Below, piece by piece: positions 47,609 to 59,239 of a stretch of DNA of 64,000 nt; the first letter of the stretch is position 1, and every line of letters begins with the position of its first letter. This DNA comes from Cryptomeria japonica (taxonomy: Eukaryota > Streptophyta > Pinopsida > Cupressales > Cupressaceae): contig NC_081413.1 of assembly GCF_030272615.1 (NCBI RefSeq), forward strand, positions 158,040,849-158,104,848, given 5' to 3'. Both the position numbers and the translations under genes were made by a program. The notes below the pieces were generated by a model, which was given only the letters and a program-made list of their open reading frames with translations, did no database searches and had not been told where the DNA came from.

Positions 47609-50600
47609 ATGAGGATTATTTCATGGAATGTTAGGGGCTTAAATGCCCCTAACAAGAGACGCTTGATCAAGTCTCAATTGGACTTGGTTAAGTGGGATAT
47701 AGGTATGCTTCAAGAGACTAAGCTCTCTTTGGAGAATTCTGAGTTAGTTTTTTCCTCTTGGAAGAGATGGAAATTCCTGTCATGTTTGGCTTTTGGGGCA
47801 TCGGGGGGTTTGGCCTTGTTATGGAATGATTTTGTGGTTGATGTAGAATTGGTTGCTTCTGCTTCTAATTGGATGTTATCATTAGTGTCTTACAAAAATT
47901 TTATGTTCAAAGTATGGTTGTTTAATATTTATGCCCCCTCGGGTGTTTTGGATAAATCCAGCCTTTGGTGAGAACTCATAAGGGTGTCATCCCCCCTTAG
48001 GGATCATTCTTTTATTATTTTGGGGGGGGACTTCAATGCAATTCTGGATTCAAGTGAAAAGAGAGGGGGTATTTGTCCTAATAAGAAATCTATGGATGAT
48101 TTTAATGCATTTATTTTTGATATGTCTATTTTTTATTGTAAGCCAAATAATGGTCTTTTCACATGGACAAACATGAGGAAGAATTTCTCTCAAATTGCGG
48201 AGAGATTGGATAGATTTTTATGATAACTCAATGATGAACAAATAGTACTAACCCGGTACTGAGAGGGGGGGTGATTCAGTACAGACAAAAATACAGTCTT
48301 AAACTGGTTTGATAGTAGACACTTCAAATGACTGGCAATCAGTGACACCGGTTTGAAACAGAGTGCAACCAATAAAGCTAAGAATGACTGAGACAAGAAT
48401 TAACCGGTTACTCACGTAGCTTTTCACTCAACTCAAGACTACACTACCATTTCACCCTTATGCATAAATAGGTAATCTATCATCATATCATAATAACAGC
48501 TAGTTCAACATGTTTTATTGACAGGCATAAAACACAGAACCATCATAAGCTTGATAGACAATAGGAAAGCATCACAAGATAAAAACATCACACATGAGAC
48601 ACATATTTTTTACGTGGAAACCCAACTGGGAAAAACCATGGTGGGGATGAATACCCACAAGCTGTTTTTGAACTCTTTAGAAGTCCGCTCTGTTAGGAGC
48701 CTTGTCCGGTTAGAGACATTACAAAAGATTTTGCTAGGAACCGATCCTGCTAGAGATCACCTGGTTAAGGGATGGCTACAATATCTAGTTAAGGGTTAAA
48801 CCCTGTTAAAGGTTACCTTGTTAGAGGATTTCAAGAACTTAATAGCTAAAGGATCTCGAACTCAATAGCTTTGAATTACCCTATTAAAGGATTTACAGCA
48901 AGCCGATTAAGGTTATCTTGTTAAGGGATTTTCCAACTGTTGAGGTGGTTAGAGATCAATAGGTATTACAATGATCTGGTAACAACACTCAATGCTAATG
49001 CAGATCTACTTAAGCTCCTCTTCACCTTCTGTACTTACACTCTGCAGGTATCACTTCTCTCCTTTTGTTCTGGCAAGAATTACATATCCCTTCTCTCAGA
49101 TACACACGCACAAATTTTGCCAACAACCTCATAAAGAGACACAACATCGACCTTATAGGAAAACAGATAAGTCAGTAGCATAAACCCTAAACCCTAAACC
49201 TGTTAGGTTAAGGAATTCAAACAATTCAATCCTGCCCGTTGAGAACACTCCATTAATTGCAACAGTCTTGATCCAATCTCAAGACATTCTCCATCGTCCA
49301 TTTTCATTGATTTCATGGCGGCTGATAACCCATCACGAGTTATCACCATTTTACAAACTTCACACATTCTCGAGGTAGATAGGAACAATCTCCTTCATGC
49401 AAGATCCTTCACACGCACAAGGTTGACATGGCAACATGATCTGTTCTTCGTTACGATGCTAACTCATCACACAATGTCACCGGTTGAGCCACACAGGCTT
49501 GAAGCACTTCAACTGGAAACCCTGAAGTTGAGACTACCAACTAGTAGTCATACAATGCTTCCATGTGCCGGTTCCCATAACCATATGTCGGTTCACCTTG
49601 AACAAGCACACCGCTTCACTTTGGCACAAATATCGGTTCACAGTGTTATGTCGGTTCTCTCATATGTCGGTTTTCACCTCTTCAACATATTGACATCAAT
49701 GACAACATACAATGTCATTATGTCCTCATACCAGTTCACATAATCCCAATATTTTACTTTCCTGCAATTGGTTTGATTTAGATATTGAGTTTTTTTCTTC
49801 TATCCTTCCTTTGTCAGGGTCAGATCACTTTCCTATCTCCCTCTCTATTTTAAAAGATAGATCTTCTCATAAATTGCCTTTTAAGTTTGAATCCATGTGG
49901 TTTAGGGATCCTGCTTTCCTAACCCTCCTTCGGCAATGGTGGGGTGAGGCTCCATTCATTAGAGGGTCTAGAATGTTTCAGATTGTTAAGAAGACCAGAT
50001 TTTTAAAGAAAAATATTAGGGAGTGGAATTCTCTGCATTTTAAGAATATCTTTGAAGAAAAGCAAAGGATTTTGGATATGATTGAAGTGTTGAATAGGCA
50101 TGTGATTCTGCATGGTATGGGTTCTAGGGTGTTTGATGAAATTAAGTCTCTTAGGAGTGAGTTAGAAGAAATTTTGGCAAGAGAGGAGGTATATTGGAGA
50201 CAAAAATCTAGGGAGTTATGGTTAGCTGATGGGGATAAAAATACAAAAGAATTCCATTCTACCACTAAAATGAAAAGGGCTAGGAGTAGGATTACTTGTA
50301 TTTAGGACTGTCATGGGAATATTCTTTCTGAGTCAGAGGATATTTCTAGTGAAGCAGTTAATTTTTTTAAGAATCTACTTTCATCTGAAAGTAATGATGT
50401 CTCTAATAATATCTCATCTCACATTCCCTCTTTAATTTCTCTTGATGACAATAGAATGTTAATGTCTCCTTTTTCATTAGAAGAGGTTAGGGGGGTTGTT
50501 TTTGCTATGAATCCGGACAAGGCACCCGGGCCTAATGGATTCACTCCTTTATTCTTTCAGAAATGTTGGGATTTTGCGGGTCCGGATGTTCTTTTGGCTC

Positions 50601-53392
50601 TTGAGGAAGCTAGACGAAATAGGTCGATCCTTAAGGAAATTAATACTACCTTGATAGTCATTATACCTAAGAAGGAGGACCCTAAAACTTTTGTAGATTT
50701 TTGTCCTATAGCTTTATGTAATACCCTCTACAAGATCTTCACAAAAGAGATTTCTATGAGATTGGCTAAACTTCTACCGAAAATTATTTCTCTAGAGCAA
50801 GGAGGTTTTGTTCCAAAAAGGGAAACAACGGAGGGGGCAATATTTTCTCATGAGGTTCTTCATTCGATATCAGTTCAGAAATGTCCTGCCATGATCCTAA
50901 AGTTAGATATGATGAAGGCTTATGATAGGGTCAAATGGAATGCATTAAAAGTTGTTTTATCAAGGTTGGGTTTCTCAATGGCTTGGATAAAATGGATCAT
51001 GCCATGCATCTCCTCGGCTAGATTCTTGATTCTTTTTAATGGGTCTCCTTGTGGGTTATTCCATTCTTCTAGGGGTTTGAGGCAAGGGGATCCCTTGGCC
51101 CCTTTCTTGTTTATATTACTAGCTGAAACTTTGAGTTGGGCAATTAGAGTAGTTTGATTGAGTGGTTTATGGAGGGGGATCCAAATTCAAAATTTTGATC
51201 AGAGGATTTCCCATTTCCTTTTTGCTAATGACACCCTTTTGTTTAGCAATGCATCTTTGAAGGAGGCTAGAATTATTGATCAAGTGATTAAGAATTATGC
51301 TTCATTTTCTAGACAGAAGGTCAATAAGGACAAGTCTAAGATATTCTTCTTAAACACTCACTCCTTGATTCAGGGTAGGCTTCAAAATTTTTGGGGGTTC
51401 CAAATTGGGGATTTTCCTTGTAGCTACCTTGGGATCCCCTTTTTTGTTAAAAAGGACAAGGTGGGCTTTTGGGATAAAGTAATTTCAGGGATATCAAAGA
51501 AAATCTTGTCCTAGAACCACAAATGGCTTACCATGGCAAGGAAAATTGTTCTGATTAAGTCTGTGTTGAATGTGGTGCCAATTTACTTAATGTCAATTCT
51601 TAAAGCTCCAAAGTTTGTTCTTGTTAGTTTGAAGGATACTCTGAGATCCTTTCTTTGGAATAATAGTAAGGATGGGAAATGTAGGATCCCCTTGCTAGCC
51701 TGGGATAAAGTTTGTCTTCCTAAAGAACTTGGGGGGTCAGGGATTAGAAGCTTGGAGAATCAGAATTTGGCCTTGGGGGCTAAGCTAGTTTGGAAATTGT
51801 ATGATAAACCAGATTCCCTCTGGGCTAAGATCATGTTTGCTAAGTATTTTAATAATGGGGCAAGATAGTGTGTTTTTTGTGCTTCGAGTTTGCCCCATGG
51901 GTCAGCTATTTGGAATTTTTTGGTTAAATGTAGAAGTGTCTTGTTGCCCCATCTTTCTTGGGTTGTGCATAATGGTAGTAAAGCTATATTTTGGGATGAT
52001 TCTTGGAATGGTTATTGTCCTTTGGACTCCATTAGGGATTGGACCCTATTGAAGTCAATCCTTTCTGTCAAATGGGGAATTTTCTTGTCTGATTATTTTG
52101 ATATTGCACAAAGTGGTCATGTGAAGATGGCTAAATGGAAATCAATTGACTGTCTGAATGTTGACATTAGTTTGAAAGTAGAATTTTGTAATTTCCTCAG
52201 AGATAGAGTTGTCATCTTGTCTGAGAGGGAAGATGAGCCTATTTGGACTAAGAGTGTATCTGGAAAATACTCTGTGAAAGATGGATATAATTCCCTTATG
52301 TCGGCTAAGGACTTTTCTTCGTAGCCCTTTAAATTGTTCTGGCATTCGGCTTGCCTTCGAAAGGCAAGTGCATTTGCTTGGCTTGTTGTACAAGATAGGG
52401 TTCTTACAGGGATGAGATTGGATAGGATGGGATTGACTGTTGTTTTCCATTGTGTTTTGTGTAATAAGAATTTGGAATCTTCCTCTCACCTGTTTCTTCA
52501 CTGTGATTTTGCTTTTGGATGTTGGAAATTGTTGCTTGAGAAACTAGGACTGTCCTTTATCATTGGCAATGACCTTCTCTCCCACTTTAGAGCTTGGCCT
52601 ATCTTGTTTTCCTCGTCCTTTTATGCTTATCTTTATCTCATCTCTCCTTCGATTATCATTTGGAACATATGGTTAGAGAGAAATAATAGGATTTTTAGAA
52701 AGCTATCAGCTTCGCTCTCTAACATTTTATTCAAGATTGAGGCTTCTATCTTAGAGGTGGCTCTGTCATACATTCATAAGAATTTGGAGAATTTGACATC
52801 CTTCTCTCATTGGGATGGTAGGATTACAAGGACCTGGAAATATCTCTCTGCCATCCCTTCTCATGGGTCTATCAGAAAAGGTCTTGTTACTATTAATAAG
52901 AGACTTGCTGCTAGATGGGATCCTCCTCCTCTAGGTCATTTCAAGCTTCATTTTGATGGAGCTTCTAGGGGTAACCCGAGGCTAGTTGGGGCTAGTATGG
53001 CTATTTTTTACCACAAAGCAGTCTTAATAGTTGCTCAGTGTCATGCCCTTGGTTCCCAGTCAAACAATTTTGCTGAATGCCAAGCTTTGTCCCTAGGGAT
53101 TGATTTGGCTATCTCTCTAGGGATTAAAAACCTATTAATTCAGGGGGATTTGATGGTCATTAATCAGAGTGTTTTGAGCAGTAAGAGCAATTGTTGGCAT
53201 TTGAAGTACATATTAGATCATATTTTGGAGAAGTTGTCATTCTTTGATACATTCTCGTTATCTCATTGTTTTAGAGAACTGAATAAGCTTGCAGATTTTT
53301 TGGCTAATATTGCAATTGACTCTGGTGCTCATCTTAAGAATGTGGAGGCAAGTGACATTCCTCAAGATATCATTCTCGAGTATTTGATCTAA
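47609..53392 (+). pseudogene. LINE ORF2: APE endonuclease, reverse transcriptase, zf-RVT, RNase H
   Basis: Apart from the solo LTR (48221-49756 including one target repeat) the whole ORF2 is a single frame of 1,415 codons plus stop. It contains six in-frame stops (47969, 50303, 51155, 51512, 51866 and 52322). Endonuclease residues are present: ISWNVRGLN, LQETKL, GGDFNAI, ERLDRF and GSDHFP. RT blocks follow: NPDKAPGPNGF, LKLDMMKAYDRVKW (motif A), RGLRQGDPLAPFLF (motif B), FANDTLLF (motif C, normally FADD, first Asp replaced by Asn) and YLGIPF. Then come the zf-RVT (CVLCNKNLESSSHLFLHC) and an RNase H with FDGASRGNP, AECQALSLG, QGDLMV and ELNKLADFLAN. The product makes target-primed cDNA; this copy cannot. 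Confidence 0.92.
48221..49751 (-). mobile_element. Solo copia LTR inside LINE ORF2
   Basis: The sequence TGATAACTCAATGATGAAC...CACATAATCCCAATA is the same LTR family as 1688-3291 and 7700-9312, about 1,531 bp, minus orientation. It is flanked by TTTTA on both sides (48216-48220 and 49752-49756), a 5-bp target-site duplication. No internal retroelement sequence remains, so it is a solo LTR left by recombination between LTRs. One end carries a CA-to-TA change. Confidence 0.93.
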
Positions 53393-53903
53393 TCTAAGGG
53401 TTTAAGGTAATTATTTTGGGTTTATCTGCTTCCAGTATCTCTTGAGGTATTCATGTTATCCTTTACTCTGATCAGATTTTATTTGCACCACATGTGTAGA
53501 TAGGAGGATGATAGGCTCTATTATGTTTTTGTTTACATATGGTGTGTTCTTACAATTTTGCTTATGCGCTAGATGATGGTGTGTATATCCCATGAGGTAT
53601 GGTTAGCAGGTAAATTGTAGTTTTTGTCGAATGTTGCAAATCATTTGATCTAATCTAAGGGTTTAAGGTAATTCATTTGGGTTTATCTGCTTCTATTATC
53701 TCTTGAGGTATTCATGTTAGCCTTTACTCTGATCAGATTTTATTTGCACCACATGTGTAGATAGGAGGATGATAGGCTCTATTATGTTTTTATTTACATA
53801 TGGTGTGTTCTTACAATTTGCTTTTGGGCTAGATGATGGTGTGTATATCCCATGAGGTATGGTTAGCAAGTAAATTGTAGTTTTTGCCGAATGTGCAAAT
53901 CAT
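53382..53903 (+). repeat. Tandem duplication of 261 bp after LINE ORF2
   Basis: 53382-53642 and 53643-53903 are near-identical (TTTGATCTAATCTAAGGG...GTGCAAATCATT). The first copy includes the last codons and stop of ORF2, so the duplicated unit starts inside the coding end. Confidence 0.88.
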
Positions 53904-54600
53904 TCTAAAGATAAATTTAAATACTATCGAGGTAAGGGATATTCCTTAAGGTTATGTGGAAGGTAATGGGATGTCTTGTCTTTGGTTAAAAGGTTGTCTG
54001 CCTTCCTTGATTGGTTAGGTTCATCCTCTTTTTTCACTTTATGGATGACTTTGCATGTGCCTTTTATCTGAGGTAGAAACCATATTTCTACTTTAAGTAT
54101 CAGTCATTTATAATGCCATTTATAGGGTGAGGATATGGTTGTTCATGATATTTTCAAGGGTGGCGGCATGTGTGTGTTTTGAGCATTTTTTGTTTTCGAT
54201 CCTTCATAGGTTGTGGCATGCTTGTAACTCTTTAAATGTGTAGTACGTTCCTGGGCTATTATTATTTTTTAAAGTTTTGGTATTGCATCGTTGGTCGCCT
54301 TGTGTGAGTTTTCGACCATGGTAGATTTGGTTTTATGCGATAATCATTGTTTGGGGGTGGCGTTCTCTCCTTCTAGATTTTCATTTATGGTTGTTAGTTT
54401 CAGGGTTGTTAACCCGTGTGAAATGGTTAAATCAAGGAAGTTTTATAATGGATATTTTGCATTGTTGTTCTCGTCATTATGGGAAGTTAAGGGCAGTTTT
54501 CTCATTTATATTTTCATGTGTTATCTTGTTTTGTTATGAATTAAGCAACATTTTACGTTTTATGCTTCTGTGGTTTTTATTGGAGCTCTTCCTCCTATAA

Positions 54601-55191
54601 ATGTCATCTTCTCTGACCACTGAAACATACAGAGTGTTTCTAGAAGCTGGGATATTGGATGAAGAGAATGTGGATAACTCTGTCAAGTTTGGTAAGGTCT
54701 TTAATTTGTTTTCTCTTGCGGTGGATTTTGAATTTCGCAGACTTCTGGGGTATCGATGGTTGGAAATTTGCCCTCATATTTCTTATGCTGAGCATCTATC
54801 TCAGTTTGTTACAATTTGTTATGATGTTTTACTCGATGATGATTTGGTCTGCCTCTTGGTTTCCACGTTCATTTTTCTGACAGTATGTAATTGGGACTTG
54901 GTTTCTTCTGCATTGGCTGATTATCATTTTTATGTGGGGTCTTTTTATTATGGTGGGTTTCTTCCTCGCTATGAGCTCATGGTTAATGGTTGGTCTGGTC
55001 AATTATTGCATGAATTAAGAATGGGATTGATATGTGATTCCATGGAAGACACGCGGGCTTCTATGGATTTTCTGTTATATCTGGCTCCTGATCAGTATGT
55101 GGATAAAGCTTGGGTCATTTTTGAGGCCTTGCACTCATTGATCACTTTGGGATTTTTGTTCTCTACTCCTACTTGTTCTTTGGCTATCTGA
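54601..55191 (+). CDS. Uninterrupted 196-codon frame in the LINE 3' region
   Basis: The frame runs from ATG 54601 (preceded by CCTCCTATAA) to TGA 55191 without a stop, while ORF2 upstream has six. The product is acidic and partly hydrophobic, with segments such as YRVFLEAGILDEENVDN, FEFRRLLGYRWLEICPH, DDDLVCLLVSTFIFLTVCNW, SFYYGGFLPRYELMVNGW and ASMDFLLYLAPDQYVDKAW. No known domain is recognised. It lies 1.2 kb after ORF2 and 0.4 kb before the poly(A) end. It may be a third LINE ORF, a captured fragment, or chance. Confidence 0.4.
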   Translation: MSSSLTTETYRVFLEAGILDEENVDNSVKFGKVFNLFSLAVDFEFRRLLGYRWLEICPHISYAEHLSQFVTICYDVLLDDDLVCLLVSTFIFLTVCNWDLVSSALADYHFYVGSFYYGGFLPRYELMVNGWSGQLLHELRMGLICDSMEDTRASMDFLLYLAPDQYVDKAWVIFEALHSLITLGFLFSTPTCSLAI

Positions 55192-55616
55192 CTATTTTTT
55201 GGAGTTGGTGGTATGGTTTTTGTTGATGCAGATTTGGAGGTTCTTTGGCTACTAGTATGCTCGAGTGTTTCAATATGGTTTTGGTAGGAACTTCTACATC
55301 ACTATTATCTCCTTGGTGGTCCTTCATGTAATCCTGATGGCATTTTTGTTCAGCCCTTCATTTGGTAGCAGTCTGGTTTTTTGTAAATGTCCTATGGGAC
55401 CCTTGTATAATTGTTAGAGGTAGGGGTTGGGCGATCTGATTGGACAGCAACAAATGATGTAAGGGTAGTGCCTAGTTTTTTAGTTTTTGAAGGCTACAAC
55501 CGGAGGTTTTCTTGCGGGTTCTTTCCTGCCGGTATGCCTTTTTTGAACCTGATGTAAACATTTTTATGAGTAATATATAAGTTTAGTGGATTCTCCACTT
55601 TTATCAAAAAAATAAT
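55192..55616 (+). other. LINE 3' untranslated end and A-rich tail
   Basis: The stretch ends with GTTTAGTGGATTCTCCACTTTTATCAAAAAAATAATAATAA, a form typical of plant LINE 3' ends: a conserved stem-like segment, then a short A run. Confidence 0.7.
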
Positions 55617-56047
55617 AATAATTAAATAAATAAAAATATTTATTTAATTAAAGAGGACAATATTAGATGTCTACCCCAATAACTTAAAAAACTAAGCAAT
55701 GTTGTAACATGCATACAAAAACAATAGCATGGTTGTATCAACCTGTAAAAACATAAACAACTGAGATGTTAACAAAACCTTAGATGTGAAATTTAAGCAT
55801 TTGTTGGAATTGTTTTGGACATAGAGTATCAAATTTGTGAAGTTGTAGCAATTGAATATGATCCTATCCAAGTGATTGTTGATCATGCGTTTTTCTTTAG
55901 GTCTTTCCGAGAGCACAAAAAATAGTCTAAAATATGATATCAAAATAAAACCTTAGCATTTCACCTTCATGATGAATCTCATGGTTTGAAAAGACAATCA
56001 TACATCTAACTTTTCAAATGTTAAATAAAATGATATGTCTCATAGAA

Positions 56048-56551
56048 TCAGCAACAATGTTCTTCTGAAGATGCAAGCCTAAGACTGCTTCTTTCCAACA
56101 TAGAGTATACTAAAAAAATGGTAGGGATATATTTAAAAATAGCATTCCACTTTCTTTTGGTCCATGCGTAGTCCCAAAAAATATGTTTCATATTTTCATT
56201 TTGATGACAAAATATGCACTTATCTCGTTGGATCATCATACATCTCAATCTATTGCCTACAAAAAATTTGAAATTTAAGATCCTCCAAGCTAAAACTTGA
56301 GCATTAGCTTTTACTTTAGACCACCAAATTTGTGCGCTTAACTTTCTCCAAGTTTTCTCTTGAAATTTGATTTTCCATTTTTTATTCAGACTGAGTTTTA
56401 AAGGAAAGATTGGTAGAAGGCTTAGATATATTTCTTTTAATGGGAAAAAAACAAATTGATTCTTTGATAACCACCACCAATCCTTGAAAAAATTACATTT
56501 CAAAGGGGTGCAAAGCTTCATGACCAAATCAACGAGGACTAAGGATTTCAC
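56048..56551 (-). pseudogene. Second LINE fragment (zf-RVT region)
   Basis: The 167-codon frame contains WWSKVKANAQVLAWRILNFK and CIFCHQNENMKHIFWDYAW, the zf-RVT module that follows RT in plant LINEs (the last Cys is replaced by Tyr). It also includes the preceding linker (FQEKTWRKLSAQIWWSKV). Nothing else of this LINE is recognisable nearby. It differs from the 45-55 kb LINE and lies on the opposite strand. Confidence 0.75.
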
Positions 56552-56559
56552 AAAGACAA

Positions 56560-58770
56560 CAACCTCTTTGAGCTTGTTACTTAAACCAAACTTGCTCTTG
56601 ATATTTTGTTAGTTATCTCACTCCATAGCAGTAAAATCCCACATATCTTTAAATTGGCACTCTTAAATAAAATATTTATTATAATTAATAGGTAACAAAT
56701 AAACCAATGAATTGCTAGAATTAAAATAGTATGATCAAATTTTATAATTTTATAATGTATATTTTTTATTTTTTTTTTCCAAATTTCAAAATTAAATTAT
56801 CTACCATTATATTGGATGAAAGATATGTAAGCTATAAAATCATAATATTTTTATTTTGATTATAAAAGTGAATGGTGCAAATTTATTTTCATCTTACTAT
56901 TTATTGTCTTATTTGATAAATGACATAATATTTTATTTGAAAGACTATGGATCTATGAATATATTTTTTGAAATCACGGTTGAATCTTGATAGCAATATC
57001 ATATTTGAGATAATTTTAATTTATTAAAAACATGAAATAGAGAAAATATAAGTTGTGATTAAAATAATTAATAGTCATATAAATGAAAATTATATCTATT
57101 CATTCAAAATATTTTTAAAATTAATAATTAAAAAAAAAATTAATAAAAGAGAATAGATAATTATTTTTTAATATATAAATTATAACATTTTTCATCAATT
57201 TAAAATTAAAAGAATTAAGATTTAAATATAATTACTAATTTTCGCATCATATTTAGAGCTTTAGTTCTCATTTGGCTTTACCTTTCTTTGATCAATATTT
57301 GCAACATAATTCTATTTTTGTTTAATTGCATTCAAGTTCAAGTTTAATTATTAAATTTCATTATAGTTAGAGTTTTAATTCTCCTTTAGCATTGCTTATT
57401 TTTTATCAATATTTGCAACATAATCATTTTTCTTTTTCTTTTTTTGTATTAAAGTAGATTTGAACTTAGCACCAACATAATTCTATTTTTTGTTTAATTA
57501 AGATCTTCTATTCTAACTTTTAAGTATCATTTATAAGCCAAACTTTGAAAGTAGCTCAACAAATTCCATCACAAATTCCATCTCTACTATGTCAAGTGAT
57601 TAATAAAATTTAATTATATTAATAGCATCAACAAATTAATTATTCCAACAATAATACTTTAAATCAACTACCATATTAACAATAAGAAAAACGATATCTA
57701 ATAAAGGTAAATGAATAATCATATTTTTTCATATATTTATATCTATTTTTCATCCTTGTTGAGGAGGAATACTAATGCATTTAATGTATTCAATTTATTT
57801 TATTAGTTGAGCTAATGAGCATATAGACTTAAAAAAATTGAGCAAGAATCCTGTAGTTTAAATTTAATTTTCTATTTTAAATAATTATAAAAATGTCATT
57901 TATCTTTCCTTCTATTGGTTTGAGTTGGAAATAGTCAAATAAAAATATTTTTTTAATCTTTTTTTTTTCTAAATTACACGTCTAGTTTAATGTTTTTAAT
58001 TCATTAAATCAAATTTCAAGTCTATCAATGATGCACTACAATTTCTTGTGTCTTACTAGACTAAGGAAGTTGTTGTAAACAGCAATTCAATTTTTAATTC
58101 AATCAACTTATAATCAACACAATTGATTAATGAGAAAATCTTACAAACTTTATTGGGAATATGCCATGAAACCTAGAGTGACAATACTCTATCATTAATT
58201 TGAGAATTCAATTTTTTTTCACATGCCCAAATTGTGTGATCATTTGTTGACAAAACAAAACACCCCTATGTCACTTCAAACATTTCTTTGTTCACTCTCT
58301 ATGCAGTAGTTCACTATGAAAATCATTCATCGCCTTTCAACTTCAAATTCCCTCTACTTTCTTTTCTAAAGCAACAACTTAACTTCCCTTTATTCTGGCA
58401 TGTAAGTTTGTTCATTATTATGCCATTTCGTTTATGCCCTTTCAAATTTAGTGCAAAATTGTAATTATTTTAATTTGGTGCTCTCCCAACACTTCCTACA
58501 CAACCTGTCATTTGGAATTTATTAATTTTACCCTCTTTTACTATTACTTGCACACTTTCTCTTTTGTGAATTTTATTTTAAGTGTAGTAACATTTGAAAA
58601 CCACCAACATCAAATATGACATTAATAAATTTGTTTTTTTAAATAAATTGGACAAGCTTCACAATTTTATAGCTATGAAATATCAACATGAATTGGAAAT
58701 AAAACAAAATCAGACAACTTTGATTCAAACAACTAGAAAGCCAAAATATTTTTTTTGTTGGTGCTAACCA
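56560..58770. other. AT-rich region without recognised features
   Basis: Very AT-rich sequence with homopolymer runs and no sustained open frame. ATTTGCAACATAAT...TTTTTC-type phrases recur near 57297 and 57411, suggesting a short diverged duplication. Confidence 0.5.
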
Positions 58771-59239
58771 CCAATTCACCTAAGTGCTCCTGCACCAGAC
58801 ATGTTAGGTAAGTGAAACGTTCCTTGAGTTGGGAACTTAGGAACATTGGGAGTTGCATAGGATGGTAATCCCATGTTTTTTTCTAATCTACTTGTGCTCC
58901 TAGTCCATGAGAGCCTTCTCTCTCCCATTTTTATGGCCAAACTCAACACGCAAGCTGCTTTCATTGGTGTTATTTCATATCTCTAAACAACTTACCACCA
59001 CATGTCCACACCTTTGACTACTATATATTTTTGAATTGATATTCTCATTTCCTTTACTTCTCTACTATGATAAACTAGAATTCAATCTACCTTTTCCCCT
59101 TGAATCTCCCCTTTGATTTTTCACAAATCGTTGTGTTCAACCCTCTCCTCTTCCTCTATTCATTTCTTTCTAGCATTACAACAAATAATGGAGCTTAATC
59201 TTCTTTCTTTCTTAGATCCTTCCGTCTTAAAGGATTCAA

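Larger units (their letters stand above)
45328..55616 (+). mobile_element. LINE (L1-type non-LTR retrotransposon), about 10.3 kb including a solo LTR insertion
   Basis: A gag-like ORF1 with DUF4283, an ORF2 with APE endonuclease, RT, zf-RVT and RNase H, and a 3' end (AGTTTAGTGGATTCTCCAC then TTATCAAAAAAAT and A-rich repeats, 55580-55620) identify a plant L1-type LINE. AATAATTAAATAAATAA occurs at 45311-45327 and 55617-55633 and may be the target duplication, but the local sequence is rich in the same motif. The 5' untranslated part is at most about 30 bp, so the element may be slightly 5'-truncated. Both ORFs are disabled by stops only. Confidence 0.9.
44633..55678 (-). repeat. Gypsy 5' LTR, split by the LINE insertion
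   Basis: The left part (44633-45327) starts on the plus strand with TGTATACTG (LTR end TATACA on the minus strand, two bases before the PBS-like sequence). The right part is about 55634-55678, ending GATGTCTACCCCA (LTR start TGGGGTAGACATC on the minus strand). Without the LINE the LTR would be roughly 740 bp. AT palindromes of the AATTAAATAAATA...TTTATTTAATT type lie on both sides of the insertion. The partner LTR is absent. Confidence 0.6.

Noticed and set aside
48221-49751. Short frames inside the LTR copies (also in 838-1326, 2448-3538 and 8469-9283)
   Set aside because: They recur in each LTR copy, have no domain and are noncoding LTR sequence.
54291-54600. Two overlapping frames of 69-82 codons in the LINE 3' region
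   Set aside because: No domain, overlapping phases and weak codon character compared with the following 196-codon frame.
58776-58964. 62-codon minus-strand frame near the gypsy protease remnant
   Set aside because: No recognisable domain and too short to support; it may be a decayed part of the neighbouring element.
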